64,000 nt of DNA from Monarcha castaneiventris obscurior (taxonomy: Eukaryota; Chordata; Aves; Passeriformes; Monarchidae). A program made the position numbers and the translations under genes. Each line of letters begins with the position of its first letter. The stretch's first letter is position 1. The stretch spans positions 2,658,501 through 2,722,500 of the forward strand of contig JAMPIT010000481.1 of assembly GCA_026261815.1 (NCBI GenBank), in the 5' to 3' direction. This document shows positions 34,463-46,261 of this stretch, in pieces. The notes under the pieces are model-generated. The model was not told where the DNA came from. It did no database searches and worked only from the letters and a program-made list of their open reading frames with translations.

Positions 34463-37400
34463 CTGGGAGGGGAAAAGGGGAAAACACTGCTGGACAAAGC
34501 CCTTCCAGAGTGACTTGCAAAGGGCAGGCAAAGGTGCTCACCAGGGCAGTGGTGTCACTGTGCCCCCAAGGGCTGCGGGGAGCTGCCACAGCCTCCTGAA
34601 ATGTGGAGAGCTGAGAGCTCCCCACGGCTTTAACAAGAGCAGTGGAAGTTTAACACATCTGTAAATCAGGCTCACATGGCCTCCAGTTAATCACATAAAT
34701 GTAATGTTCATTTAGAAAAATGCAGACCTTTATGAAAAGCTGAGAGGAAGCGTGAGAGAGCTCAGATCCCTTCGGAATCCCCAGCTTCCAGTTCTGTTCC
34801 TGGGTCACAGGATATTGCTGCCTTTTAAATGAACTCTTCACATGAGCTAACATCAAACATGCTGACTTCTGGGAGCTGATGCAAGTCTTATATAAAAGAA
34901 GAGTTTGTTTGATATGTGCTACATAAGTAAAATCTTAGAACTGTTGTGAAAATTTATTCCTTCCCCTTAGGAAGCTAAGGGGAAAATTGTTTCCCTTTTG
35001 TCCAGCCAAGCCACAGGAATTCAGAGATAATGCTTCAGCTGGAAAATCAATTGAGGTATTTTTAATAATTTTCCTTGAAAATGCACCCTAAGTTTTGCTA
35101 ATACACAAGTGTTGCATAAAACAATGCCCACTGAGTATTCACAGTTGTGTGCCAGCCAGTGCCATGGAGGACAGTGGGACAGTCCCCTAAATGGGGTTAT
35201 TGATGTCTTTACTGAGATTTGTATTAGAGCACCAATACAGTAATTGTTGAAAGAGAAGCTGCCATCAGATCTGTTACAGAAATAAAAGCTGAGCAACAAT
35301 TTGTATTTTTTTTTCCCAACAACCAGTTATGATTTAAATCAGCAACGTGAAGCTATGAACATACATACATTTCCAAGTAATTTTTCTCTGGAACAACAAC
35401 ATTTATCATAAATTGCTTTATTGACTGCAAGATCATATCCAGCATTTCTAGGCTTTGTTTTTAAGTTAACAGGGTGCAAATGCCTAAATCACAGCGTGGA
35501 GGTGGGGATTTCCAAGTAAACAGGAAACAATTTTTGGAAGATTATTAAACACAGCAGGGGAAATGAACACATTCCTCCTCTTCCATTTAATTTTGAAAAT
35601 ACTGGTAATAGAGATGAATCACTCAGTGGAGACAAACTAAAAACTTGGCTATGTGAACTATCAGAGAAGAGAAAAAGCTGTAACAATTCCCCACACACAT
35701 CATGCATGCCCAGGGAAATTCTCTTTCTTTGTCCTGAATTTAGAGCACCTTTTTTCTCATTCCACTGAGTTTATCTGGGGGTTTAATTTACAAGAGATTT
35801 AAAGTAATAATACTTTTTTTTGCTTTTGAAAGCGTGGTGCCTACCCAAGGTGATATTTATAATTTACAGTTTGGAGGTCAGTGTTAAGTTGAGAGCAGAA
35901 AATAGCAACGAGCCTTACTCAGAAGGGAGGCAGTAGCCTACAGACCACAGCTGGAGTGCCAGGATATTCTGCTCCTTTCCTAGCAGTGTATTCAAAAATG
36001 AGAAGTACCACAGAAATAAGCTTTGAAGAATTAGAGCTGCTCTTGATTACAGCAATAGCAATGAGGATGGAAAATGGCAGAGTAGATCTCCTATTAATTT
36101 GCTATTATGATCACTTCAAAGCTGTAATAGAAGCCTCAGGAAATAGCATTTGGTCATTTCTTGTGACACCTCTTGAGTGGAAATAGAAATGTTCACGAAA
36201 TTGGCTCATCTCAAAAGAGCTGTAGATGAGACTGTGAATCAGAGCCCTGGGAGCTGCAGTGGAGTGGGACGAGCTCAGCTCAGCTCTCCCTGGTCCTTGC
36301 TTGTGAGACTGCACTGCTGCCCCTCCCAGGCCAGGAGTTTCTCAAGCATGGAAGTGAAGATTAAACAAGAAGCTGATTTAAAGGAGTACCTTGGCAAGTT
36401 ACTGACTCTGCTGTGTTTCCTTCAGGACGTAGGTGTCGGCAAAGTGGGTTAGACATGCCCCATGTGTTTTCTTTAACACTGCCAGCATGAGGTCATTTTA
36501 GGGTTTTGCTACATAGGGGATATACAAAATACCAGGAAATTATTCAAACCCCAACCTGTGTGTCTCCAGCAATGCTTATGGCCCCAGGTATTCCCCTAAG
36601 AAAGAGAATGGGGAGCTACCACAAGGACACTGAGCTTTCCCTGAGTGCCCTGTAGGGATCAGTGCTTCTGTGGTTTCCACCAGCCCTGCCAGCTGGGTTT
36701 CTTCCCTCCCTTTCTGCCCTCTTGGTTGTGCAAATGCAAGGATTTTGTGCCTCAGACTTTGATTGCAGATGAAGCACAGGTAGAAATCCAATGTCAAAGA
36801 AGGAATAGCAGCTAAAACAAATGCTCCAGTGGTGGTTTTTGTGGGCTTTTTAACTTTATTAATGTTTCTCATATGGTACAAGCAGTCCTTAAGCAAATGG
36901 ATTTATCACCTGGTACATTCTCACCATATGCAGTTTCTATACTGTGCATTGGGAGACATGGACACAAAAATAGATAGAGACACAGCAAGACAGATGTCCT
37001 GAAGTCATAAATAACAAGGAAAAGGTCTCACTGGCAATAAGAATCACAAGAGAGCCCTTGGAGCACCTCATTTCCAGTCAGTTCATTTTCTCCTGGTTGT
37101 GGGTTGGCTGCTTGGGAGATCAGAAATTGACAGCACAAAAAGCAGTTCCCACGTACAGCAATGAATGCTGGAGGAGAAGGCACTCCTAAATACCAGCCAG
37201 TTCCTGCAGCCAACAAGCTGCCAAGACTTGCCAGCCCTCCAACCACTCTGTGAAACATTCAGCACATTTTTTAATCTGCAGTCAATATTTTAATTATGCT
37301 AACTGTTCTGTGGAATAATGTGGTTATTCCTCCCAGAGCCTGACAGCCTGGGGCCAGGCCATGCAATTACACAGGGGATGTCTGCAAAATATAAACAGCC

Positions 37401-40400
37401 AAGAGCCAAATCATGACTCTCCAAATCAGCAGGGGGAAGCAAGCAGCAGCTTAACTCGCTGTGTAATGTGGGAGGATGAGGGACAGTCCTTATTGGGGTC
37501 CAGAGAGCACCAGTTCAACCCCCAGCACAGCAAGGCCAGCCTGTGCTTGGCCCTCACTGCCCCACAAGCAGAAAATCCTCAGCCCTGTGGGGCCACAGGA
37601 TTTTGCTCTGGCTGTTTATGGCAAAAGCACTTTAAATTCCTTGCTGTACCCCTTTGAGGGCAAAGTGTCCCGTGCTGGAGCTCCAGCCCCAAAACAAACC
37701 CCTCACATATCACACTCTTGCCACCTGCTCTGTGTGCGCCAAAGGGGTGGGAATGAATGTGGCTGTGCCCCTGCTGATGATGCTGGGCAAGTTCTTCTTA
37801 CAGTGCTGGCTGGGGTAATTTCTAGAGCTCCTGACAGTGGCCCAGTGTGAGTGGGTTAATGTCTGAGACATCCCCAATCAGAGCAGGGGAGAGGTTCCAA
37901 AGTGACGGGCACTGCTCTGCAGTGCAGCTCTGGGCTGCAGAATCAACCAGGCAACAAAGAAGAAGCAAACAAACCATAATATTCATTACATTTGGCTCCA
38001 GGGTCTGACCCCTCAGAAAGTCTGAGCATCTGCAGCTTCTGTTTACATCAGCAGCAGTTGTGGTGAAAAACACCCCCTTGCTTTCTTCTTTCAAACATTG
38101 TTGTGCCATACATAGAGCACTCCTCCTGCAAGTCTCCTCTCTGTGGGAATTGTGCCATGATTGTGAAGGTTTTCTGCACACAGAAGCTCTCCCATTTGCA
38201 CTTGTCAAACCCTGCCTCCATCCCAGGCAGCCTCCCACAGAAGTGGGGCAGGTTTGCTGGGAGTTGTGTGAATTGTGTGCTGGGTGTGTGCTGGAGAGTG
38301 CCCTGAGCTGCCCACAGCCCTCACCTGTACAGCAGCTGGCTTTGGTGCTGAGGTGATCATGTCTGGGCGATAACAGCATTGTTAAATTGAGCTCTGGGCT
38401 CAGTGAGCTCGGTTTATCTTCTCAAGTTTTTCATGAGGAGCCAGAGTCTGTAGCCGGGTGCCTGGGCTGCTGCTTACAGCAACTGCAGGATGCATTCCAC
38501 AGGCTGAGGAAGGGCAGCTGGGAACATCAGCGCTGTAGGGCTGACTTACACTGACCTTGCCATGTAGACAGGCTGCAGGAGACATGGGATGTCCTCCTGT
38601 GAATGCAGCAAGAAGTTTGTGGGAAGATGAAGGATGCTGAATTTTAATGTGCTGGGAATTTTGGTAACTTAAATTCATGGTAATGAAAGTTGTGCCTTGC
38701 TAAATCCTGTGTGTGCATTGGTAGGAGAAGGACCACTGAAAAATCTGCAACCTGCAGGCAGTTTAAAAATAACACAGCAGACAAGAGCTGCAGGCAAATT
38801 TGTAAGGCAGGCGTGCTCTGTTTGCTGATGAATTGGTTTGTAATGCAGCTCCACATGTTTTCCCCTTTGCTGTCATTGCATCTGTCTTTGCAACTCATAC
38901 ATCGAGCTAAAAAAGGAAATAAAGGTTCCCTTTGGTCCACTGTAGAGGGGAGAGACAGTGAATGGAATTAAAATGACCTTTTTGGCTTTTGGGATAGAGG
39001 TGCCTTTACCACCAGTAACTTTCAGTGCTGCCTGGAATTCAGGACTGCCTTTAGAAAGGATGTGAGGGGGGATGGCACTAAGGGAGCTCAGCTTTTAAAG
39101 GGTTCCTGTCCCCTCCTGGTCAGCCCCAAACTGAGCCAGCACTTGGGAGGTTGTGACCAAGGCACAGCACTTCCCTCAAGGTGCTCCTTGCTGAGGGTCC
39201 CTGTCATCCCGGGAGAGGAGGCTGCAGGGCAGGGAAGGCAGAAAGGTGGTCTTGGTTTCAGAGTAAGGATTATCCTGAGCATTGTGAAATAGCATTAGCA
39301 GCAGGAACAATCCCATTTTCCTCAGTTTAGCATCCTAAAAAAGAAAGAACTGACCACAGTGACTGAACATGCAGGACAGGAGTAAGTTGCTTGTGTCTGG
39401 GAGCCTTTGAATGCTTCTGTTCTGTTCCAGAGAAGCAGAATTCAAACTGAAGAGCTTTTTTGTTGCACCAGTTAGATGTTTCCTGTGATGGAGCTCTTCC
39501 TTGTTCTAAAAATGTTTTCTGTCACCTGCATTTCTGCAGACATGCTCTCTTTCTTGACTCTCTTTGAAAGAGAGCTGCAGCGGAATGTTCCAGTTTGAAG
39601 CTTCCATTTCAGGTTTTTGAACATAGAGTATTTTGATTTTTGCAACTTTGAATGACTGTTAGAAATTAGAAATGAAAATTAAAGGAGAAAAAAAGCTTTT
39701 TAAGAGCCTGAAATTTATTTAATTTTTGAAGGACTTTGCATTTGAAGCTGTGAATGTTTCGGTGTTGTTTTGGGTTGGTTTGGAAAAAACTTACAAAGAA
39801 TCCTCTGTAAAAGAGAAAACTTAGCTCCTAAGAGTTTAGTTATTTAAAAAGGCAAGGTAACTGTAGTCATTATTGAATGTAATCATGAGCAGATTTTGGG
39901 TGCACAGCTGCTTATGTGACATAGATTGTTGCTCTGACACATCATATTCGTTACTCCAGAAAAACTGAAATAAAGGAGGGAAAATTACAGGTTTGAGGTG
40001 CAAACTCAGGCATTTACTCATCCAAATTTTTAGGTTTTGCATGGTCAACGATGTAATGAAAAAATGGCTTGAATTCTTCTCTCTTATTGCAACCCTTTAT
40101 GCTCATGATTTCCCGCCGTGGATTTCATCTCTCTGAGAGTTTAACCTCACAAGGAGCAGATGGAGAGTGGGCCAGGTTTATCCACATGGCATCTACGTCA
40201 TTCCCTGAGTTACCTTGGGGGGAAAATCTGGCACAGTAAATTTGTGCAGGCTGCACACTCATGGGGATCCATGAAGGCAGGGTGAAAATGCAAAGATAAA
40301 TAGCAGGGAAATACAGAAACAGCTCTGGGTTCAGCTGCCCCTCAGTAAAGGCTGTGCTTGGGCTCAATCACTTTTCCTTTTGCCGGCTGATATAAATCCT

Positions 40401-42032
40401 GATTAGGTTTTTATACTTCCCTGCATGAAAATGCAAGTTTACTGCGTGGTCTCCAGAGTCTGAGCTTCCATTTCTACTTCAGACTCAAAGGTTTGCCGTT
40501 TGTCCTCATTCTATAATTTCCACTGCTCTTTAATATGTTAAATTACGATTTAACATTTTTCTCTAATTGAAGGAAATGTAAAAAAAAAAACCCCAAAACA
40601 TAACTTGTGGGTGGTAGGAGGGGGCTGTGCTTGCCAGGGAAGTTTATTTCCATTTTGTCATGCTGAGCATCCCTTCAAAGTATTTGGATTTTAAAACCAG
40701 GCTTCCCTGACATGAATGGGGAAACAGATTATGCTTATCAAAGGAAAGAGAGCAGGGAAGTGGCAACTCCAGCTAAATCTCTTAGATAAAAATATGTTTT
40801 GTATGCTTGAGATTTGTGATTTCTTCCAGAAAACGTTCTTTTGGAAAGTTGACATATCACCTACCAGCATTACCACCAAGTGAGCCAAGGTGCAAAGAAA
40901 TTAATCAGGAACTTTTCATGCTTTTTGGATCATCGGGTGTCGAGTTCCAGCACCACTTGCTGGGATTTACAATGCAAGGTGTGACATTAGCAGTTCATTA
41001 ACAAAACAGGTTTGTCAGTGTTTGCATAAAGGAACCCACAACGCGATTTACCTGGGTAAGAAAGGGCTCAGTAGCAATAAGAAAATGAGGCTGGTGAAGG
41101 ATTGCTGTGTGATCCCTGTTAATTCAGTTACCTGAGCCTGTACAGTGTCTGCTTTGGGCAGGGGAAAGCTGCTGTCTGCAAGCCTGTCCCCCAGTGAGAA
41201 CTGCCTCAGGCAGCAGGGCAGCATCTCCCCAGATCCACAAAAAAATCCATTCAAATAAAATAAACATTCATTCAAATGGGCACTGCCTCTGCAGAGGGCC
41301 AGGAGCCAGCCTGTGCCAAGTCTGTCCCTCCTGCAGCTGCAAGGGGTTTGTGCCACACACGTTCCAAATCCCCAGGGCTGGGCAGTTCCCCCCAGGCTCC
41401 TGCAGAGATGCTGTGCTGCAGGACACAGGGATCCAGCCCCAGCAAGCACAGGAATGTTTGGGATGAGGTTTGCCATGCACTCAGAGCACTCAAAGCTGCT
41501 GTCTGCACTGCAGGACCAGCCTTTCATCACCTGCAGTTGTTTAATTAGCTGTAGCCTTGCTGCAAACCTGTTGAAAGGATGTTTTTTATAGCATCCTCAG
41601 GGAGTCTGCAGACTGAAACACACCCTGGGCTGTCTCCAAGAGGCACCTTCAAATCCCTTCCACTGCAGTTACTGCTGGCAGCAGCTGCCTTTGGAGGGAC
41701 ATGGAACACCCAGGGAAGCCAGCAGGGACCCGTGCACGACTTTTTCTGGGATCCATGGCCCAGGACTGAGCTGTTCACAGTTTCTCCAGTTTATGGGAGT
41801 CTGTGCCTGTCAGACATACAATCAGCTCTCACTTTGTGTCTATCCCAAACTTGTCTATCAAGAATTAATGAAATCCTCATGTCCTATGCACTTTCATGCC
41901 CTTGTAATTCCATGCATAATTTCCTTCTTTGCTCGAACACATCACAGCTCTCTGTTGGTGCTGTCACTGTTCAGTGCCACTGCTGCAGATGGAAAACACT
42001 CTTTGTGCTCTGTGAAATGCAAGAGCATCTCC

Positions 42033-42051
42033 TTTTGTTTTGTTTTGTTTT
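42033..42051. repeat. Short (TTTTG)n microsatellite
   Basis: Nearly four perfect copies of TTTTG occur in tandem in noncoding sequence upstream of the first recognised PHACTR3 exon. Confidence 0.85.
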
Positions 42052-45000
42052 CTCCTTTATCACTCCTGCTGCTTCACACTCTCGCTTTCCTCACACCCAT
42101 TGGCAACAAATACACATCAGTCCCCAGTCTCTGGTGCTCACTCCAGGCCTGCTCCACAGCACAGGACAGAGATTTGGGAGAAGGAATACTTAGACAACAA
42201 AAATCTGATGTAAATCAGAACAGCTACAGGGAAAGGTAAATAGAAAACAGGCACAATGAGCGAATTCAACTTTTGTCTAAGATTATGCATCCAATGTGGC
42301 TCCTTGTAAAACTGTTTTAAAGCTACCGGTGATTTATACACTTGGTTGGTATGTAAATTGTAATGAAACCCTTCCTGGGAGGTCATTTCACCTGAATGAA
42401 TGGTTCAATACTTCCTAGGGATGGTTTGCTCTGCTGGATGTAACAGTTTGTAAATACGAGACACATGCAGGAAATCCTTTAAGGGGAACATTGTTTTAAA
42501 AAATTCATTTATTCCACTGTCTACTGGTACTTCTCAACAGGCAATTATACTAAATACTCAGCAGTCCTCCAAAGCAAGGTACCACAAACCCTCAGCACCT
42601 CTGAAAAGACACATCTGTGCTTAAACACAGAGCAGAGTCAGATGCTACCAAGTCCCCAAGGGCGAGGGCACTTCTCACCTGTTAAATTCTGCATTGAACA
42701 TCATCCTTAGCATGGAACTTTCTCAAGGCCCAGATGAGGGTTTTAAAGCACTGATCTAACCAAACTGCAGCATGCCTTCTAAAATTCAATTCTTCACTGG
42801 GCGAGGGCCAAGAGAAATAATTGCTTATCAAATTTACTGTAGTGATTATCACTGTTTGCCTGAACCAAGACCACAATCTAGTCCTAATGGGAATGGCAGG
42901 ATCTTCAGAGCAAGAATAAACATGGAAATTACTCTAAATATATGAAGCTGTCTCCTCTGCAGCTCTTGGAATGACTCCATTGCAGGTTGATTCCTCCTTC
43001 TATTATAGGAACTAGGAAAACAAACTACTGAGTTGTAATCCTTGGCCTGTGTAAGAAACAGAAAAATAGAGAGACAATGTCCCACATGGCAACAACAAAA
43101 TGAGAATCTGGCAGGAGAACAGCACTGTCTGTCCTTTAACTCTCTGTGTCACCAAGCAGCCAAGCAGGGAGAACTATGGAAGTAACTGCAATTTCTCTTG
43201 CTAATGTGATTTATTGGCTGTGTCTGCATTAGCAAGAAATGCAGTGTAAGGAGTGGGTCTGTGAGCAGCTGGTGCTGAGGACTCAACACCTTCTGGCTGC
43301 ATTTGTTAAGGAGCAGTGGTGTGATCTTGTGACTCCAACTCGACAGTGAACGAGCTCTTTCCTCACAAAGTGCAAAGGAAACACAATTCTTCTTGATAAT
43401 AAAAATACCGACCAAATTAAACAACCATCCTTCCACAAATAAACTAAGGATGCCTGTGTTTTCTTCCCAGAGGAAGGATAAAGATCTTTATTTGTATCAT
43501 TAAACTGCAGGTTTCAAAAGTCCCTAATCACACATGCAAATTCATATGACTTGTTGGCACCAAAAGTCACCAACTTTCATCAAGACATTGGCTCTTAAAT
43601 ATTTGGTGAAGTAAAAGTTCCCTTGTATTGCGTTTTACCCCATACTAAAGCTCATCTGATATGTCCTCATACTGCATCTGTCCACTATAAATGCCTCTGT
43701 CCAGAGTGGCAGGTACCTTCCTGGGGCCTTCCAGCAACACATTTTAGCATCAATGAAATTGCTTTGCATAAATTAACATTAACAATGGTAACTTCAAAGT
43801 TCCTAGAATGATGCTGAGGCTGTGACAGAGAAAGAAATTTAATGCACAGACAGATGAGTTTCTTTCAGCTTCTTTTCTAAGGTTCATAGTGCACTGAATC
43901 TAGTGGAGAAAGGACTCTGCATTTAACCAGAGTTGTACTGGATTTATTAACTGGAATGAGTCTTCTCGCAGTTCAGTGCAACAACTGAGCTTTGTATTCG
44001 CTCTTCAGTTCATAAAACATTCTTTCCATGCTAACTAGACAATTGTTGCTAAAAACAATGTAATGTAATAATGTAATGGTGTAAAAAAAAAAGAAAATGT
44101 GGAGTATCTATAATTTTGAGAAGTGTCCTGGGAGCACATGATTACACTCCTGTTCTGCTGGTCAGGGCTTATGCAAAAGAACAAAATGCAATAAGCATTT
44201 CCCAAACTAAAGCAATGGCAGGAGGCTCTCTCCCTGTACAGACCAATTTTGTTAATTTTACTGGCCACAAGTTTTAAATTCACATTTTTTAAACCAACAA
44301 TCCCAGACAGTTCCTTTGTCTCCAGCTCTTGATTTTCATTCAGGACATGTTTTTGAGACAGAAACCTCTAATGAGTGCTTTTCTAACATTTGCCTTTCAT
44401 CAGCAAGAATATTTGACTTTCTTTTCTTGTTTTCTTATCTTATTTTCTTAATTTATCACTTTTTACACAAAAGGGATAACCAGATCTGTGAAAAAACTAT
44501 CATTTTATAACTACCAGAGAATATGAACTGAATTTCTGTTTCAATGCATGAGGTTTTTATTAAACAAGTAAATAATAGTCTTGTTCATTTCAACCATATC
44601 CTGGGCCTGTTTTTATGTCTCACAAAGCCCAAACAGCTTGGAAGGAAAACCAGCATGGAATATTTTTACCCCATCTGACCTAAATTTATGTATGTTTTAG
44701 TTCTTCCAAGAGAAAGAGAAGTGGAATAACTACTCCCTCTTCTCAGTTTCTTTTCAGCACTCATTTTAACTGTGTTCTCAGCTGCCTGCATGAGTCATGG
44801 AGAGCTGGAAACAAGAACCCCCCACAATATTGGAATAACTGCTTCCTCAGGAGGGAGCCTCTGTGTGTTTTGGGGGATACCACTAAAAAGCCACAAAAAT
44901 CTTCTTGTGCTAAAAACCTCCATGGGAACTAATAGAGGAAGTGACAATACCTTAGCTGCAAAAAGAGATTCTTTATGAGTGTAATAATAACAAGGATGTC

Positions 45001-45824
45001 TGAGGATTTCCATATCACTCTCTTGAAATCCATGTAATTGTTCCTCAGCATCTGCAGAGATTTCAGACTGCTGTTGACTTCGTGGATTGTTTCGTGTAAT
45101 GACAGTATTGAATTTCACTGGTCTAGGCATAATTTGGATTTGGTCCTGTGATGTTCCAAGAAACTCTAAATCCACAGGCTTTTAGAGGAACTGGGAGGGT
45201 TCTCAGTGCTTGCCACACTGACCCACACTATTCCAAGGCAGTCCAGTGCCTGTCCCTTCCTATACTCTGTGAGTTACATCCCAATTAAACCTGTTTGAAG
45301 CTGCCTAGGAAATATTTCAAAACAATGGGGGAAGCTCATGGCACAAAACCATCCTTCATTCTGAAATGCCATAATTTTCTGAGAACAAGCCAGACCTTTC
45401 TTCCTTTGGTTCATGTCTGGACTGAGCAGGGCACAGCAAACCAGGGCAAGGATCTTGTGCAGTGAAAGGAAAAGGAAAGAAAGGTCAACTTCATAAACCA
45501 AATTCGCTGGTGGGTCAAATGGATTCAAAGAGCAAACACACAACAGTAAAAAGATGTTGTGAAACATTAACAGAGGTTCTTGGTATCAAACGTGCCCATC
45601 AGCTCTGTGGCATTTACAGGCCTTAGAGTGCCCTGGCTCAGCCCTGTTGGCTGAAGCTTATCTGCCTCTAACTTCAGTCCTAAATTCCTGCAGTGAGGTC
45701 AGACGAGGAGTTGGTCACACTGAAATCACATCTCCCTGTCCGAGACTCTTCCCTTTCTCACTGGGCTACCCCTCCCCTCTTCTATCCACATTCTGCTTTC
45801 ACGCCCCTGTTTTTGCTGTCCTTT

Positions 45825-46261
45825 TGATGCCTTAGGTTTTAATTTTTATATTTTTCAAATCCTGTACTGCTTAGAGTGTAACTCTAAGCTCCTTGTAGCC
45901 TGTAATTTCTGCTCTCTCGTGCTGAGCAGACACAACAAAGCCTCTCCAGGCTTTGCCTTCAAGGACAGCCAGGCTCTGCTAGACCCAAAATGTGTAACCC
46001 AAAGCCTCTAAGGGGGGAGCAAGCTGAGGGGAATTACATCATTAAACTGGGGCTTTAATTGGAGAATTAACCGTGGTATGCAAATGAACCGAACCTATAA
46101 AGGTGTGAAGAACTCGTGACCTGGGGTCCATCTTGGGGTCCATTTTTGGAGGCAGCCTCTGGCTCCCCCAGGGTGTGCCTTGAAGGCCTTCAAATAAACA
46201 CTGACCTTTATTCCCTTACTCTTGTCTAGTCTCTGTTTCTAGGTGGCTGGAGAAGGCATCA
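45825..46261 (+). mobile_element. Solo LTR of an endogenous retrovirus, related ends to 17324-17796
   Basis: This 437-bp block begins with TGATGCC and ends with GGCATCA, the same 7-bp terminal inverted repeat as the LTR at 17324-17796. It is flanked by an identical 4-bp duplication, cttt (45821-45824 and 46262-46265). A TATAAA box at 46096-46101 and an AATAAA signal at 46193-46198, 63 bp before the end, give plus orientation and a normal U3-R-U5 order. The body differs from the other LTR, so these are separate families or old subfamilies that share terminal sequences. No internal viral sequence adjoins it. It lies antisense to PHACTR3. Confidence 0.86.
46078..46101 (+). promoter_or_regulatory. 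LTR promoter: octamer plus TATA box
   Basis: A perfect octamer ATGCAAAT (46078-46085) lies 10 bp upstream of TATAAA (46096-46101) inside the LTR at 45825-46261. Octamer and TATA pairs at this spacing are bound by POU factors plus TBP in known promoters. Transcription would run to the right, starting about 25-30 bp past the TATA box and well before the AATAAA at 46193. Activity is inferred, not shown. Confidence 0.5.

Noticed and set aside
37822..38379. 185-codon minus-strand open frame
   Set aside because: Cys- and Ser-rich composition without a known motif, and no PHACTR N-terminal sequence; treated as chance.
41579..42193. 204-codon plus-strand open frame, with a second frame overlapping it
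   Set aside because: No recognisable domain, no clear splice or promoter context, and two overlapping frames of similar length suggest locally low stop-codon density.
45825..46261. Full-length provirus attached to either LTR
   Set aside because: Both LTRs have duplicated target sites directly abutting their two ends, and no gag, pol or env-like sequence lies next to them, so they are solo LTRs.
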